From: Microcella sp.
GTDB lineage: Bacteria > Actinomycetota > Actinomycetes > Actinomycetales > Microbacteriaceae
Reading direction: 5' to 3'
DNA: 64,000 bases
Assembly (NCBI RefSeq): GCF_025808395.1
Contig: NZ_CP075524.1
Location: 744,001-808,000, forward strand
Shown: positions 8,042 through 16,067 of the stretch, piece by piece
How the letters are laid out: each line of letters opens with the position of its first letter
Position numbering within the stretch: position 1 is the stretch's first letter
The notes under the pieces: model-generated
Databases searched by the model: none
What the model saw: only the letters and a program-made list of their open reading frames with translations
What the model was told of the DNA's origin: nothing
Made by a program: the position numbers and the translations under genes

Positions 8042-9313
8042 CTAGAAGACTCGGTCGGTGTCGACGCCGCAGTGCCGCAGCACGTCGGCCGAGAAGCTCG
8101 CGGTGCCGATCGCGAGCACAGTGGGCGCCGAGCGCAGCAGGGCGGGCAGCTCAGCGGCGGTCGCCCAGTCTCCCGGCCATTCGTCGCGGGTGGGGTAGTG
8201 CAGGTGCTCGCGGTCGAGCCGCACGAAGACGACGGGCGTCGTCAGCTCGTCGGCGAGCGCTCGAAACCCTGCCAGGTCTTTCGTGCTCGGCACCGAGACC
8301 AGGGTCAGTGCTGGTGCACCGCCTGTTTCGCGCTCGACATGCCGCAGCGCATTGGCGAACCCCTCGCGCGATACAGCCGAGTCGACGAAGACCACCGATG
8401 ACCCGAGATCGTGCCGCGACAGCCTGCCCGGGTAGCGCACGCGCGAGGCCGCCACCCGAACCTGCTCGTCGGTGATGGCGGCTCGACCGAGAGCGGCGAG
8501 CATGGCCCTGCCAGCGATGAGACCGTGCGCCGCATTGACCCCGCCGAGCCCCTCGCCGACCATGCCCGCATACGCAGCTCTCATGGCGGAGTCGACGCGC
8601 ATCCGCTCCGCACCGATCTCGTCGCAGTGCCGACTGATCACCTGCTCTGCCTCGGCGCTCTGCGCGAGGTGGCTCACGAAGCGAGTGCCCGCCCTCGCTG
8701 CCCCCACCTTGTCGTCGGCGATCTGCCCGATCGTGTCGCCGAGCAGATCGGTGTGCTCGAGAAAGACTTCGGCCATGGCGAGCCCGGTGAGCGCGACATG
8801 GCTGAGGTCGTCTCGGCGCCCGCCGATTCCGGCCTCGAGCACGAGCAGGTCGCACCCGACCGCGGCGAAGTGGGCGAGCCCGGCGATGAGAAAGAAGCCG
8901 CTGGGTGCGAGGTAGCCGTCGACCGGCTCGGGCAGAGCGCGCAACGCTGTGTCGACGCGCTCGAGCAGCGCCGCGTACTCCTCGAGCGGCAGCACTGCGC
9001 CGTCGACGCGCAGCCGGTCTCGATTGGTGATGAGGCCGGGGCTGAAGACGGTGCCGACAGTCGCCCCCGACTCTGCGAGCAGCGCCGAGGCGTAGGCCAC
9101 CGTCGTGCCCTTGCCTTTCGATCCGACCACACCCAGGGCGGCAGCAGGGCTCTCGAGATCGAGGCCGAGGGCCGTCGCCAGGTGCACAGCCCGTTGCCGG
9201 TCGGCTCGCTGGCCGGGCGCGCGGGCGGTCCATTCTCGAAACGCCGTCGACGATTCCAGCGCGTGCAGCTCGGGCGAGTCGGCTCCCGGCACAATGGCTG
9301 CATGACTCGTCAT
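8042..9313 (-). CDS. Mur-ligase family protein, folylpolyglutamate/dihydrofolate synthase-like
   Basis: ATP-dependent ligase of the Mur/FolC superfamily, 423 residues. It contains the P-loop GVVGSKGKGTTVAYASALL and the downstream VLEAGIGGRRDDL block typical of FolC proteins (DxGIGGRxDATN in the family). The C-terminal ligase domain is less conserved, so the substrate could be folate or something else. The start is uncertain. ATG at 9313 makes the gene overlap the divergent DUF2834 start by 12 nt; a GTG at 9292 would avoid the overlap. The frame remains open far upstream, but that part is antisense to the membrane protein gene and looks random. It forms an operon with the HAD gene downstream. 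Confidence 0.8.
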   Translation of the reverse strand: MTSHAAIVPGADSPELHALESSTAFREWTARAPGQRADRQRAVHLATALGLDLESPAAALGVVGSKGKGTTVAYASALLAESGATVGTVFSPGLITNRDRLRVDGAVLPLEEYAALLERVDTALRALPEPVDGYLAPSGFFLIAGLAHFAAVGCDLLVLEAGIGGRRDDLSHVALTGLAMAEVFLEHTDLLGDTIGQIADDKVGAARAGTRFVSHLAQSAEAEQVISRHCDEIGAERMRVDSAMRAAYAGMVGEGLGGVNAAHGLIAGRAMLAALGRAAITDEQVRVAASRVRYPGRLSRHDLGSSVVFVDSAVSREGFANALRHVERETGGAPALTLVSVPSTKDLAGFRALADELTTPVVFVRLDREHLHYPTRDEWPGDWATAAELPALLRSAPTVLAIGTASFSADVLRHCGVDTDRVF

Positions 9314-9649
9314 TGGAACGCCCCAGCCATCGTGTTCCTCATTCTTGCGATCGCGGGCCTCATCGGCACCTGGACGTACAACATCATCGCCATCATCGAG
9401 CGCAACGACTTTCTCGGCGACTGGTTCGACAACGGCCCTGCCGTGGGCTCGCTCACGACCGACCTGCTCATCTTGGCAGTCGCGGCGTGCGTCGTCATCG
9501 TCGTCGAAGGTCGGCGTCTCGGCATGAAGCATCTCTGGGCCTACATCGTGTTCTCTGGTCTCACCGCGATCGCCTTCACGTTTCCTCTGTTCCTCGCGAA
9601 CCGCGAGCGCCGACTCGTCGCCGTGCGGCAGACCGTGGCACCCTCGTAG
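9302..9649 (+). CDS. DUF2834 family small membrane protein
   Basis: A 115-residue protein with three predicted membrane helices: an N-terminal one (AIVFLILAIAGLIGTWTYN), a central one (LLILAVAACVVIVVEG) and a C-terminal one (AYIVFSGLTAIAFTFPLFL). The pattern, including GTWTYN and DLLIL near residues 20-60, is that of DUF2834, whose function is unknown. There is no ribosome binding site; CACAAT ends 6 nt before the ATG, suggesting a leaderless mRNA. The start overlaps the proposed start of the divergent Mur-ligase gene. Confidence 0.8.
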   Translation: MTRHWNAPAIVFLILAIAGLIGTWTYNIIAIIERNDFLGDWFDNGPAVGSLTTDLLILAVAACVVIVVEGRRLGMKHLWAYIVFSGLTAIAFTFPLFLANRERRLVAVRQTVAPS

Positions 9650-9679
9650 CACGACGGCGAGCGCCGGGAGGGGGCACGG

Positions 9680-10363
9680 GTGACACGGTCGCGCTTCTTC
9701 GGCGTGCTTCGGCTCGCCACCGCCGTGCTCGGTGTCGTCGCCCTCACCAGCCGTTTCGTCTACGGCCTGGGGTTCAGCAGCTTCGCCTCGCAGAACTTCT
9801 TCGGCTATCTGACGGTGCAGAGCAACATGCTCGCGGTCGTCGTGTGCGTCATGAGCGGAGTGGTCGCCCTGCGATCGCGACCAGAACCGGTGTGGATGCC
9901 CGGCCTGCGAGTCTCGATCACCACGTTTCTCGTGGTCGCTGGCATCGTGTTCACGCTGCTGGTCACGCAGTCGGCCGAGCGCGGGTACTACCTCGAAGTG
10001 CCGTGGAGCGACCAGATTCTGCACTACTGGCTGCCCGTGATCCTGCTCGTCGACTGGCTCGTGGGCCCCGGGAGCCAGCGCACGCCGTGGCGCACGCTCG
10101 TGTACGTCATCGGGTATCCGCTCGTGTGGGGGCTCGCCACGCTCGTGCGTGGAGCCGTGGTCGGCTGGTACCCCTACTTCTTCATGGATCCTGGTCAGGT
10201 GTCGGGCTGGGGCGAGTTTCTTGCCTATGCCGTCGGAGCGCTGACGCTCTTCGCGGCCGTCGCGTCGCTGCTCATGGTGGCGCCGCTGCTCATCGCGCGC
10301 CTCGACAGCCTGGTCACGCTGATCGGAAGAAGGGCGCGAGCTCGTCCATCACCTGATCGATGA
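9680..10363 (+). CDS. Pr6Pr-type integral membrane protein
   Basis: A 227-residue protein with about six membrane helices: RLATAVLGVVALTSRFVYG, FFGYLTVQSNMLAVVVCVMSG, ITTFLVVAGIVFTLLVT, ILHYWLPVILLVDWLV, TLVYVIGYPLVWGLATLVRG and a final helix near the end. The FFxYFTxQSN-like motif, HY-PV-hhDW and the GxYPYFFxD segment are characteristic of the Pr6Pr family (FAR-17a/AIG1-related). Biochemical role not established. The GTG start has GGGAGGGGG a few bases upstream. The 3' end overlaps the convergent amine oxidase gene by 50 nt. Confidence 0.82.
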   Translation: MTRSRFFGVLRLATAVLGVVALTSRFVYGLGFSSFASQNFFGYLTVQSNMLAVVVCVMSGVVALRSRPEPVWMPGLRVSITTFLVVAGIVFTLLVTQSAERGYYLEVPWSDQILHYWLPVILLVDWLVGPGSQRTPWRTLVYVIGYPLVWGLATLVRGAVVGWYPYFFMDPGQVSGWGEFLAYAVGALTLFAAVASLLMVAPLLIARLDSLVTLIGRRARARPSPDR

Positions 10364-11708
10364 GCTCGTCGTCGGTGAGCTGCTCGAGAATGGCGACCCG
10401 CTGCGGGCCGATGAGCCCCACCAGCACGGGCGCTCCGGCGACCGACTGCAGGTTGATCCACTCGCTCACGATCGCCTCTGCAGTGGGATCACCGTGCCAG
10501 ATGGCAGCAGTCTCACTCCACGTCGCCGCCTCGAATCGCAGGGCAACCGTCTCGAGCTCGCCCACTCCGAGTGAGGCGATCGCCTCGCGGTGGGCTGCAG
10601 GCAGGGGCGGATCGAACGCCACCCCGCCGTCTTTCAGCACCCCGAGGGGAATCGTGATGACGACGCGATCGACCGAGATCGATTCTCCCGTTCCCAACCG
10701 GATAGCCACACCCTCGTCGTCGTAGATGAGGGCCGTCACGGCGCTCGACCGCAGCACGTCGATGCCGTCGATCAGGTCGGCGACGTACTGCTGCAGGCTG
10801 CCGCCGACCGCTGCATCCCAGCGGGGTGCGAGCTCATCGATGCCGTTCGCGGCAGACAGTTGACGTGCGAGCGCACCAGCACGGCCGCCGACGATCTCGG
10901 CGACCGCGGCCGCTGCCGCCTCTTCTTCGCTGAGCGCCCCTGCCTCCGAGTCGTCGCCGAGCGGCGCGAGAGCCGTGAGAGCGGTCGACAGCGGCACGTC
11001 GTAGCCGAAGTTCTCGGCCGCCGCTCTCGCGCGGTCGAGCACCCGTTCGCGCGCGCCGTCGTGCTGTATCTGTGCGCCATCTGCCGCTCGTCTGGCCGTC
11101 GAGTCGAGTGCGCGCACGGGCACTCCCGCCTCGGCGAGGTCGTCACGCAGCGAACTCGAGCCCTCGGCGGCTGCACGCATGCCGCCCAGCTCGACCGCGA
11201 GGCCCCACTCTGCCGCGTCGAGTGACAGCACCCGACCGCCGACCCGATCGCGGGCTTCGATCACGATGACGTCCAGATCTGCGGCGCTGAGCGCTCGAGC
11301 GCACGCGGCGCCCGCCATGCCGGCGCCGATCACGGCGATGCGCTCACCAGCGCTCGCCGCGCGCACAATCTGCTCCGCGGCGCGCACTCCCGTGTCGCGC
11401 GCACCCTCGAGCTGGTTCGGCGCCTCGACCGAGGTGGCCTCGCCCGCGAAGAACAGCCGCTCTGCAATGGGGTGGGCGAGCCGGGCTCTGTGCGCAGCAG
11501 TGCCCCCGACGGGCAGGTAGCTGGTCGAGCCCTGCGAGAACGGTTCGCGCGACCAGTGAGAGCGTGCGATGGCCGTGGGGCGTGCGCGCGACGGTGTCGG
11601 GCTCACCGTCGCAGTGGGCGCGGGGGAGGGCGTCGACGTGCAGGCCGCGATCGTCAGCACGGTCGCACCGGTTGCTCCGGCGATGACGGTACGGCGCGAA
11701 ATGCTCAT
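10314..11708 (-). CDS. Exported flavin amine oxidase with circularly permuted domain order
   Basis: FAD-dependent amine oxidase family, 464 residues. The N-terminus has a twin-arginine motif (SRRTVIAG, residues 4-11) and a lipobox (LTIAAC, Cys23), so a Tat-exported lipoprotein is likely. Residues about 50-116 (SHWSREPFSQGSTSYLPVGG, then RLFFAGEATS) are the block that in ordinary amine oxidases forms the extreme C-terminus and closes over FAD. The dinucleotide-binding start IAVIGAGMAGAACARAL follows at residues 124-140, then RVGGRV and the substrate domain. The chain ends at DELAPFFRSA, exactly where the normal family would continue into the relocated block. Amine substrate unknown. It overlaps the convergent membrane protein gene by 50 nt. 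Confidence 0.88.
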   Translation of the reverse strand: MSISRRTVIAGATGATVLTIAACTSTPSPAPTATVSPTPSRARPTAIARSHWSREPFSQGSTSYLPVGGTAAHRARLAHPIAERLFFAGEATSVEAPNQLEGARDTGVRAAEQIVRAASAGERIAVIGAGMAGAACARALSAADLDVIVIEARDRVGGRVLSLDAAEWGLAVELGGMRAAAEGSSSLRDDLAEAGVPVRALDSTARRAADGAQIQHDGARERVLDRARAAAENFGYDVPLSTALTALAPLGDDSEAGALSEEEAAAAAVAEIVGGRAGALARQLSAANGIDELAPRWDAAVGGSLQQYVADLIDGIDVLRSSAVTALIYDDEGVAIRLGTGESISVDRVVITIPLGVLKDGGVAFDPPLPAAHREAIASLGVGELETVALRFEAATWSETAAIWHGDPTAEAIVSEWINLQSVAGAPVLVGLIGPQRVAILEQLTDDELIDQVMDELAPFFRSA

Positions 11709-11770
11709 GACAGGGTCACTGTAGCGTCGCGAGCCTCAGGTTTCGGGAGTGCTCGATGGTTCACAGCAGT

Positions 11771-11801
11771 AGGCCCCGCAGACGTACTGTCTGCGGGGCC
11801 T
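11771..11801. terminator. Hairpin terminator downstream of tRNA-Leu
   Basis: AGGCCCCGCAGAC (11771-11783) and its exact complement (11789-11801) form a 13-bp GC-rich stem with the 5-nt loop GTACT. It starts 23 nt beyond the 3' end of the minus-strand tRNA gene, so it most likely ends that transcript. No clear U run follows on either strand, which is common for actinobacterial terminators. Confidence 0.8.
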
Positions 11802-11824
11802 CCTGCGTACTGTCTCAACCAGTG

Positions 11825-11908
11825 TGCGCGAGGGGGGACTTGAACCCCCACGCCCTTTCGGGCACTAGCACCTCAAGCTAGCGCGTCTGCCATTTCCGCC
11901 ACCCGCGC
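11825..11908 (-). tRNA. tRNA-Leu (anticodon GAG)
   Basis: An 84-nt class II tRNA. The acceptor arm GCGCGGG pairs with CTCGCGC (one G-U), the discriminator is A, and the T arm holds GGTTCAAGTCC. The anticodon stem CTAGC/GCTAG encloses the loop TTGAGGT, giving anticodon GAG, which reads CUC and CUU leucine codons. A long variable arm (GCCCGAAAGGGC) is present as expected for leucine. The 3' CCA is not encoded. A strong hairpin terminator follows. Confidence 0.97.
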
Positions 11909-12022
11909 TGGTCGTTCCGGCGCCACTCGAATGCGGCGCGAACGGAGACGACATTAGCACGAATGCCGCCTGCCCTTCCGCGCACCGCAACACTGGCGCG
12001 ATACGCCCGATAGCGTTGAGGC

Positions 12023-13357
12023 ATGGCTTCAGATGCTGCACTCGACTCGCTCGACGACACCGCACGCATCGCCCGCGACCTCATCCGTTTCGACACCACC
12101 AACTACGGCGAAGGCCGCAGCAACGGTGAGACCGAAGCTGCCGAGTACGTCGAGGCGATCTTGCGCGATCTCGGGCTCGCCCCCGAGTTGATTGACTCGG
12201 CACCGGGGCGCACGAGCGTGGTGGCTCACGTGAAGGGTCGGTACGAGCATCCGATCGATCGATCGCGCGGTGACCGGCCCGCTCTCGTGGTGCACGGACA
12301 CCTCGACGTCGTGCCCGCCGACCCGGCGAACTGGAGCGTCGACCCCTTCGCCGGAGAAGTGCGCGACGGGCTCTTGTGGGGGCGCGGGGCGGTCGACATG
12401 AAGAACATGGACGCGATGATGCTCACCGCGCTGCGCGAGGTGATCGCGAGCGGAGGCCCGAACCGCGACCTCGTGATCGCCTTCTTCGCCGATGAGGAGA
12501 ACGGCGGCGAATACGGCTCGCACCACCTCGTGAAGACCCGCGCAGAGCTGTTCGCCGGAGCCACCGAAGCCATCAGCGAAGTGGGCGGCTACTCGGTCGA
12601 GCTCGCCGGTCGGCGCGCCTACCTCTTGCAGACGGGCGAGAAGGCGCTCGTCTGGATTCGCCTGCGAGCTCGCGGCACAGCGGCGCACGGTTCGCGCGTC
12701 ATTCGCGACAATGCCGTGACGAAGCTCGCCATCGCGGTCGCCGCCCTCGGGCAGGCTGAGTGGCCGATGCAGCTGACGTCGACGACAGAGTTGCTGCTCG
12801 GCGAGCTCGCGCGAGTGCTCGGCGTCGACCCGGGCAGCCTGAGTGCCGACGAGCTGCTCGAACGCACCGGTTCGGCCGCAGGGTTCTTGACAGCTACCAT
12901 CCGCACCACGAGCAACCCGACACTGCTGACGGGCGGCTACAAGCACAACGTGATTCCTGACACAGCCGAGGCGCTCATCGACATCCGCACTCTGCCGGGG
13001 GAGGAAGACGCCGTGCTTGAAGAAGTGCGGCGCATCGTCGGCGATGACATCGAGATCGAGATCGTCGTGCGCGATATCGGACTCGAGAACCCGTTCTCGG
13101 GCGCACTCGTCGACGCCATGGTCGGCACTCTGCAGCGCCACGACCCCGGTGCCGAAGTGCTGCCCTACCTCTTGAGCGGAGGCACCGACAACAAGGCCCT
13201 CTCTGAACTCGGCATCGTCGGCTACGGTTTCGCTCCGCTCAAGCTCACGCCCGACCTCGACTTTCCTGCGATGTTCCACGGAGTCGACGAGCGTGTGCCG
13301 CTCGACGCGCTCGCCTTTGGGCACCGCGCGCTCACCGACCTGCTTCGTTCTTACTGA
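12023..13357 (+). CDS. M20 family metallopeptidase/deacylase
   Basis: A 444-residue zinc-dependent hydrolase of the M20/M25/M40 family (ArgE/DapE/carboxypeptidase-like). The metal-binding start LVVHGHLDVVPADPANW and the second block LWGRGAVDMKNMDAMML are present, as is the general-base region ADEENGGEYGS. Its natural substrate is unknown. There is no ribosome binding site; TAGCGT ends 6 nt before the ATG, so the mRNA is probably leaderless. uppP follows after 17 nt and is probably in the same operon. Confidence 0.88.
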   Translation: MASDAALDSLDDTARIARDLIRFDTTNYGEGRSNGETEAAEYVEAILRDLGLAPELIDSAPGRTSVVAHVKGRYEHPIDRSRGDRPALVVHGHLDVVPADPANWSVDPFAGEVRDGLLWGRGAVDMKNMDAMMLTALREVIASGGPNRDLVIAFFADEENGGEYGSHHLVKTRAELFAGATEAISEVGGYSVELAGRRAYLLQTGEKALVWIRLRARGTAAHGSRVIRDNAVTKLAIAVAALGQAEWPMQLTSTTELLLGELARVLGVDPGSLSADELLERTGSAAGFLTATIRTTSNPTLLTGGYKHNVIPDTAEALIDIRTLPGEEDAVLEEVRRIVGDDIEIEIVVRDIGLENPFSGALVDAMVGTLQRHDPGAEVLPYLLSGGTDNKALSELGIVGYGFAPLKLTPDLDFPAMFHGVDERVPLDALAFGHRALTDLLRSY

Positions 13358-13374
13358 AGGGCTGCCAGACGACC

Positions 13375-14205
13375 ATGCTCGAGGCGATCATCCTCGGAAT
13401 CATTCAAGGGCTCACCGAGTTTCTGCCCGTCTCGTCGAGCGCGCACTTGCGCATCGCCGCACTCGTGCTGCCGAGCGCGACCGATCCGGGTGCGACCTTC
13501 ACCGCGATCACCCAGATCGGCACAGAGGTCGCCGTGCTCGTCTACTTCTGGCGCGACATCACCCGCATCATCAGTCGCTGGTTCGCGCACGTCACCCGCC
13601 GGGGCGTTGCGGCGAACGACCCCGACGTGCGCATGGGGTGGCTCATCATCATCGGTTCAGTGCCGATCGTGCTCGTCGGCTACTTCGCCCAAGAGTACAT
13701 TCGGTCGACCTTCCGCTCGCTCTGGCTCGTCGCCATCGTGCTCATCGTGTTCGGGCTACTGCTCGGACTCGCCGACTGGCTCGGCCGCCGCACTCGAGAG
13801 CTCACCGACCTCACCTACCCGCACGGCTTCGCCTACGGCCTTGCGCAGACGCTGGCACTGGTTCCCGGCGTCTCGCGGTCGGGGGCCACGACGAGCATGG
13901 GGCTCGCGCTCGGCTACACCCGGCCGGCTGCGGCTCGATACGCGTTTCTGCTGGCCGTGCCCGCCGTATTCGGCAGCGGGTTCTACGAACTGCTGACCGC
14001 CATTCGCGACCCCGGTTCGAGCCCCTTCACAGGGCTCGAGACCGCGATCGCCACGCTCGTCGCCTTCTTCGTCGGGCTCGCTGTCATCGCCGGGCTCATG
14101 GCATACATCTCGAAGCGCTCGTTTCTGCCGTTCGTGATCTATCGCGTGCTGCTCGGCTCGACGCTGCTGGTGCTGCTGTCGATGGGTGTCATCGAGCCGC
14201 TCTAG
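13375..14205 (+). CDS. uppP: Undecaprenyl-diphosphatase
   Basis: UppP (BacA) removes a phosphate from undecaprenyl pyrophosphate so that the lipid carrier can be reused for cell-wall synthesis, and gives some bacitracin tolerance. The 276-residue membrane protein starts with the diagnostic block GIIQGLTEFLPVSSSAHLRI, containing the catalytic Glu and the SSSAH loop, and has the second signature PGVSRSGATTSMGLALG in the middle. Several hydrophobic helices span the rest. It follows the M20 gene by 17 nt with GAAGGG about 10 nt before the ATG, and faces the convergent hemerythrin gene 3 nt after its stop. Confidence 0.95.
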   Translation: MLEAIILGIIQGLTEFLPVSSSAHLRIAALVLPSATDPGATFTAITQIGTEVAVLVYFWRDITRIISRWFAHVTRRGVAANDPDVRMGWLIIIGSVPIVLVGYFAQEYIRSTFRSLWLVAIVLIVFGLLLGLADWLGRRTRELTDLTYPHGFAYGLAQTLALVPGVSRSGATTSMGLALGYTRPAAARYAFLLAVPAVFGSGFYELLTAIRDPGSSPFTGLETAIATLVAFFVGLAVIAGLMAYISKRSFLPFVIYRVLLGSTLLVLLSMGVIEPL

Positions 14206-14208
14206 CGG

Positions 14209-14679
14209 TCACAGCGGCCCCAAGGTCGCAGCCGGGTCTGCGGTGAGTTCGAGTGAGGCCAGCACCTCGAGCAGCGCCTTCTCTTCATAGCGGAAGTGGC
14301 TCTCCATGATGGCAGCTATGCCGTCGAGGTGCCGCTCGAGCTCAGCGGTCGATGCCGCACGTTCGACGGCCGCGCGCAGTCCCAGCACCAGGTGTCTGAT
14401 CATCGAGTGATCGCGCGCGAGCGATCGCAGCACGTCGGTCAGGTGCGGATGAGCCTGCTCGATCGCCGGAAAGAGCACGCGGTCTTCGCCCTGATGATGG
14501 CCGTCGAGTGCCGCGCAGAACCCGTGGCAGTAGACCAGCAGGTCGCGCGCTGCATGCTCGGTCGAGTGCCCGGCGCTCACGGCCTCGCGCGTGAGCTCGA
14601 GCGCGTCTCGCAGCCGCGCGTGCACGCGGCGCAACTCGGTGCTCCAGGCGATGAGCCTGGTCGTCTCGCGCTCAGTCAC
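14209..14679 (-). CDS. Hemerythrin-like (HHE) domain protein
   Basis: The visible pattern is an HHE four-helix bundle that can bind a non-haem di-iron centre: HARLRDAL, then DGHHQGEDRVLFPAIEQAHP, then ARDHSMIRHLV, and ESHFRYEEKALL at the end. It may sense or store oxygen or nitric oxide, but no target is evident. The frame continues upstream to ATG at 14745, adding 22 Arg-rich residues without a good ribosome binding site. I prefer the GTG at 14679, which overlaps the end of an 11-codon leader ORF (14707-14672) that does have a strong ribosome binding site. The product would be 156 residues. Confidence 0.82.
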   Translation of the reverse strand: MTERETTRLIAWSTELRRVHARLRDALELTREAVSAGHSTEHAARDLLVYCHGFCAALDGHHQGEDRVLFPAIEQAHPHLTDVLRSLARDHSMIRHLVLGLRAAVERAASTAELERHLDGIAAIMESHFRYEEKALLEVLASLELTADPAATLGPL

Positions 14680-14707
14680 GCGAGAACGAAAGGGGTGACG
14701 AGTGCAT
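14672..14707 (-). CDS. Possible 11-residue leader ORF before the hemerythrin gene
   Basis: ATG at 14707 is preceded by AAGGAG at about 7 nt spacing, the best ribosome binding site in this stretch, and encodes MHSSPLSFSRD before a TGA. That stop lies just inside the hemerythrin gene, overlapping its GTG start region by 8 nt. This arrangement could load ribosomes that re-initiate on the hemerythrin gene. It is shown by position only; the peptide itself has no recognisable function. Confidence 0.4.
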   Translation of the reverse strand: MHSSPLSFSRD

Positions 14708-15065
14708 CGTCGACTCCTTCGGTTCGGCGCCTCCATGCCTGACACGGTCTGCCACCGGCACGCGACGCTGCTTCGACCCTAGCGAAGACGCGCGAGCTTT
14801 TCGAGGCCGCGGTGCGAGCATCCCGCATCGACGCTGTCGCTTCACCCCGGAAGAACTGGCGACACGCCGTGCGCTCGCGCCGACACGCCGTGCGTCGTGG
14901 GCAGATTCCGGGGCGAGCGGACACGTTCGCGTGAGGGGCAGGAGGAGAGGGCGTAGGCCCGAGGGACGGCGGGGGAGGGCGTAGGCCCGAGGGACGGCGG
15001 GGTAGGGCGCGCCGAAGACTGCGGGCGGCGGTGTCTGAGGGCAGCGGAGGCTGCGCGGCAGCGGT
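14708..15065. other. Non-coding region with short tandem and direct repeats
   Basis: About 360 nt between the hemerythrin and PAC2 genes without a convincing ORF. A 28-bp tandem repeat lies at 14949-15010, and a 14-bp direct repeat (CGACACGCCGTGCG) at 14860-14873 and 14881-14894. This is also the stretch downstream of the PAC2 gene, so transcription from that gene must end here or run through. Confidence 0.7.
14949..15010. repeat. 28-bp tandem repeat, about 2.2 copies
   Basis: Unit 14949-14976 begins AGGGCGTAGGCCCGAGGGAC; 14977-15004 repeats all 28 positions except the last, and 15005-15010 starts a third copy. The repeats are G-rich on the + strand. They lie just after the PAC2 coding region (which reads on the minus strand), outside any gene. 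Confidence 0.85.
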
Positions 15066-15986
15066 TCAGCTGGCGCGCGGGCCGTCGGTCGGCGGTTCGT
15101 CGTCGCGCTTGCGCAGGTAGCGCTCGAACTCTTGCGCGATCGCCTCGCCGCTCGCCTCGGGCGCCTCGACGGCGTCGCGCGCCCGCTCGAGCTGGTCGAT
15201 GTACGACCGCATCTCGTCGTCGTCGTTGGCGAGCGCGTCGATGCCTTCCTCCCACTCGCGAGCCTCGTCGAGCAGGTCGCCACGAGGGATGACGACATCG
15301 ACGAGCTCTTCGAGCTTGTCGAGCAGGGCGAGGGTCGCCTTGGGCGAGGGGGCGTTGTGCACATAGTGAGGCACGGATGCCCACAGCGCGACCGTCGGAA
15401 TGCCTGCCTCTTCGGCCATCGCCGCGATGACACTGAGAATGCCGACTGGCCCCTCGTAGCTGCTGCGCTCGACGCCGAGCTCGTCGCGCACCTCGGGGTT
15501 CTCGCTCGAGGTGTGGATGGCGATCGCGCGCGTGTGCGGCACATCTGCGAGCAGGGCTCCGAGCAGGATGACGCCCGTGATGTCGGCCGTGAGCGCCTGG
15601 TCGATCGTCTCGGTCGCGAAGGTCTTCCAGCCCCGCGAGGGCTCGGTGCCGAGCAGCAGATAGATGTTCTCGTGATTGGTGCCGCTGACCCCGATCGGGT
15701 CATCGGCCACGGCCCGCTCGCGCGGCAGCCCGTCGTCACCCGCGGGGCCGTAGAGCGTCACGCCGGGCCAGCGCAATCGTCGCTGGCCGTCGTCGTCGAG
15801 CTCGATGTGCGGTCGGTTGAGCTGAAAGTCGTAATAGTCTTCGGGGTCGATGTCGGCGATCGGCACCACGTCGAGCACGTTCTTGAGCGCGCGCACCGCA
15901 CCGCTCGCCGCTTCACCGGCGTCGTTCCAGCCCTCGAAGGCGACGACCAAGAGTCGCCCGCCGCGGAACAGATCACTCGACGTCAC
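15066..15986 (-). CDS. PAC2 family protein
   Basis: A 306-residue protein of the PAC2 (proteasome assembly chaperone 2-like) family, common in actinobacteria. It starts LFRGGRLLVVAFEGWNDAGEAASGA, the typical opening, and has GTEPSRGWKTF, ILLGALLADVPHTR and VALWASVPHYVHNAPSPKATLALL in the expected order. The acidic C-terminal third (EMRSYIDQLERARDAVE) looks helical. Its cellular role in bacteria is not settled. The GTG start has GAGG about 7 nt upstream. It is divergent from the HAD phosphatase at 16068. Confidence 0.88.
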   Translation of the reverse strand: MTSSDLFRGGRLLVVAFEGWNDAGEAASGAVRALKNVLDVVPIADIDPEDYYDFQLNRPHIELDDDGQRRLRWPGVTLYGPAGDDGLPRERAVADDPIGVSGTNHENIYLLLGTEPSRGWKTFATETIDQALTADITGVILLGALLADVPHTRAIAIHTSSENPEVRDELGVERSSYEGPVGILSVIAAMAEEAGIPTVALWASVPHYVHNAPSPKATLALLDKLEELVDVVIPRGDLLDEAREWEEGIDALANDDDEMRSYIDQLERARDAVEAPEASGEAIAQEFERYLRKRDDEPPTDGPRAS

Positions 15987-16067
15987 GAATACACCTCACT
16001 GCTGCGACGGTTGCCCCACCGATCGGAGGGGACTCCCCAGGATAGAACGCAACTAGACTCGTGCGTC

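Noticed and set aside
8042..10024. Long upstream extension of the Mur-ligase frame.
   Set aside because: The extra 237 residues are antisense to the two membrane protein genes and show no similarity to the ligase family.
14949..15010. 28-bp repeats considered as a CRISPR array.
   Set aside because: The units are directly adjacent without spacers and only about two copies exist; no cas gene is in the window.
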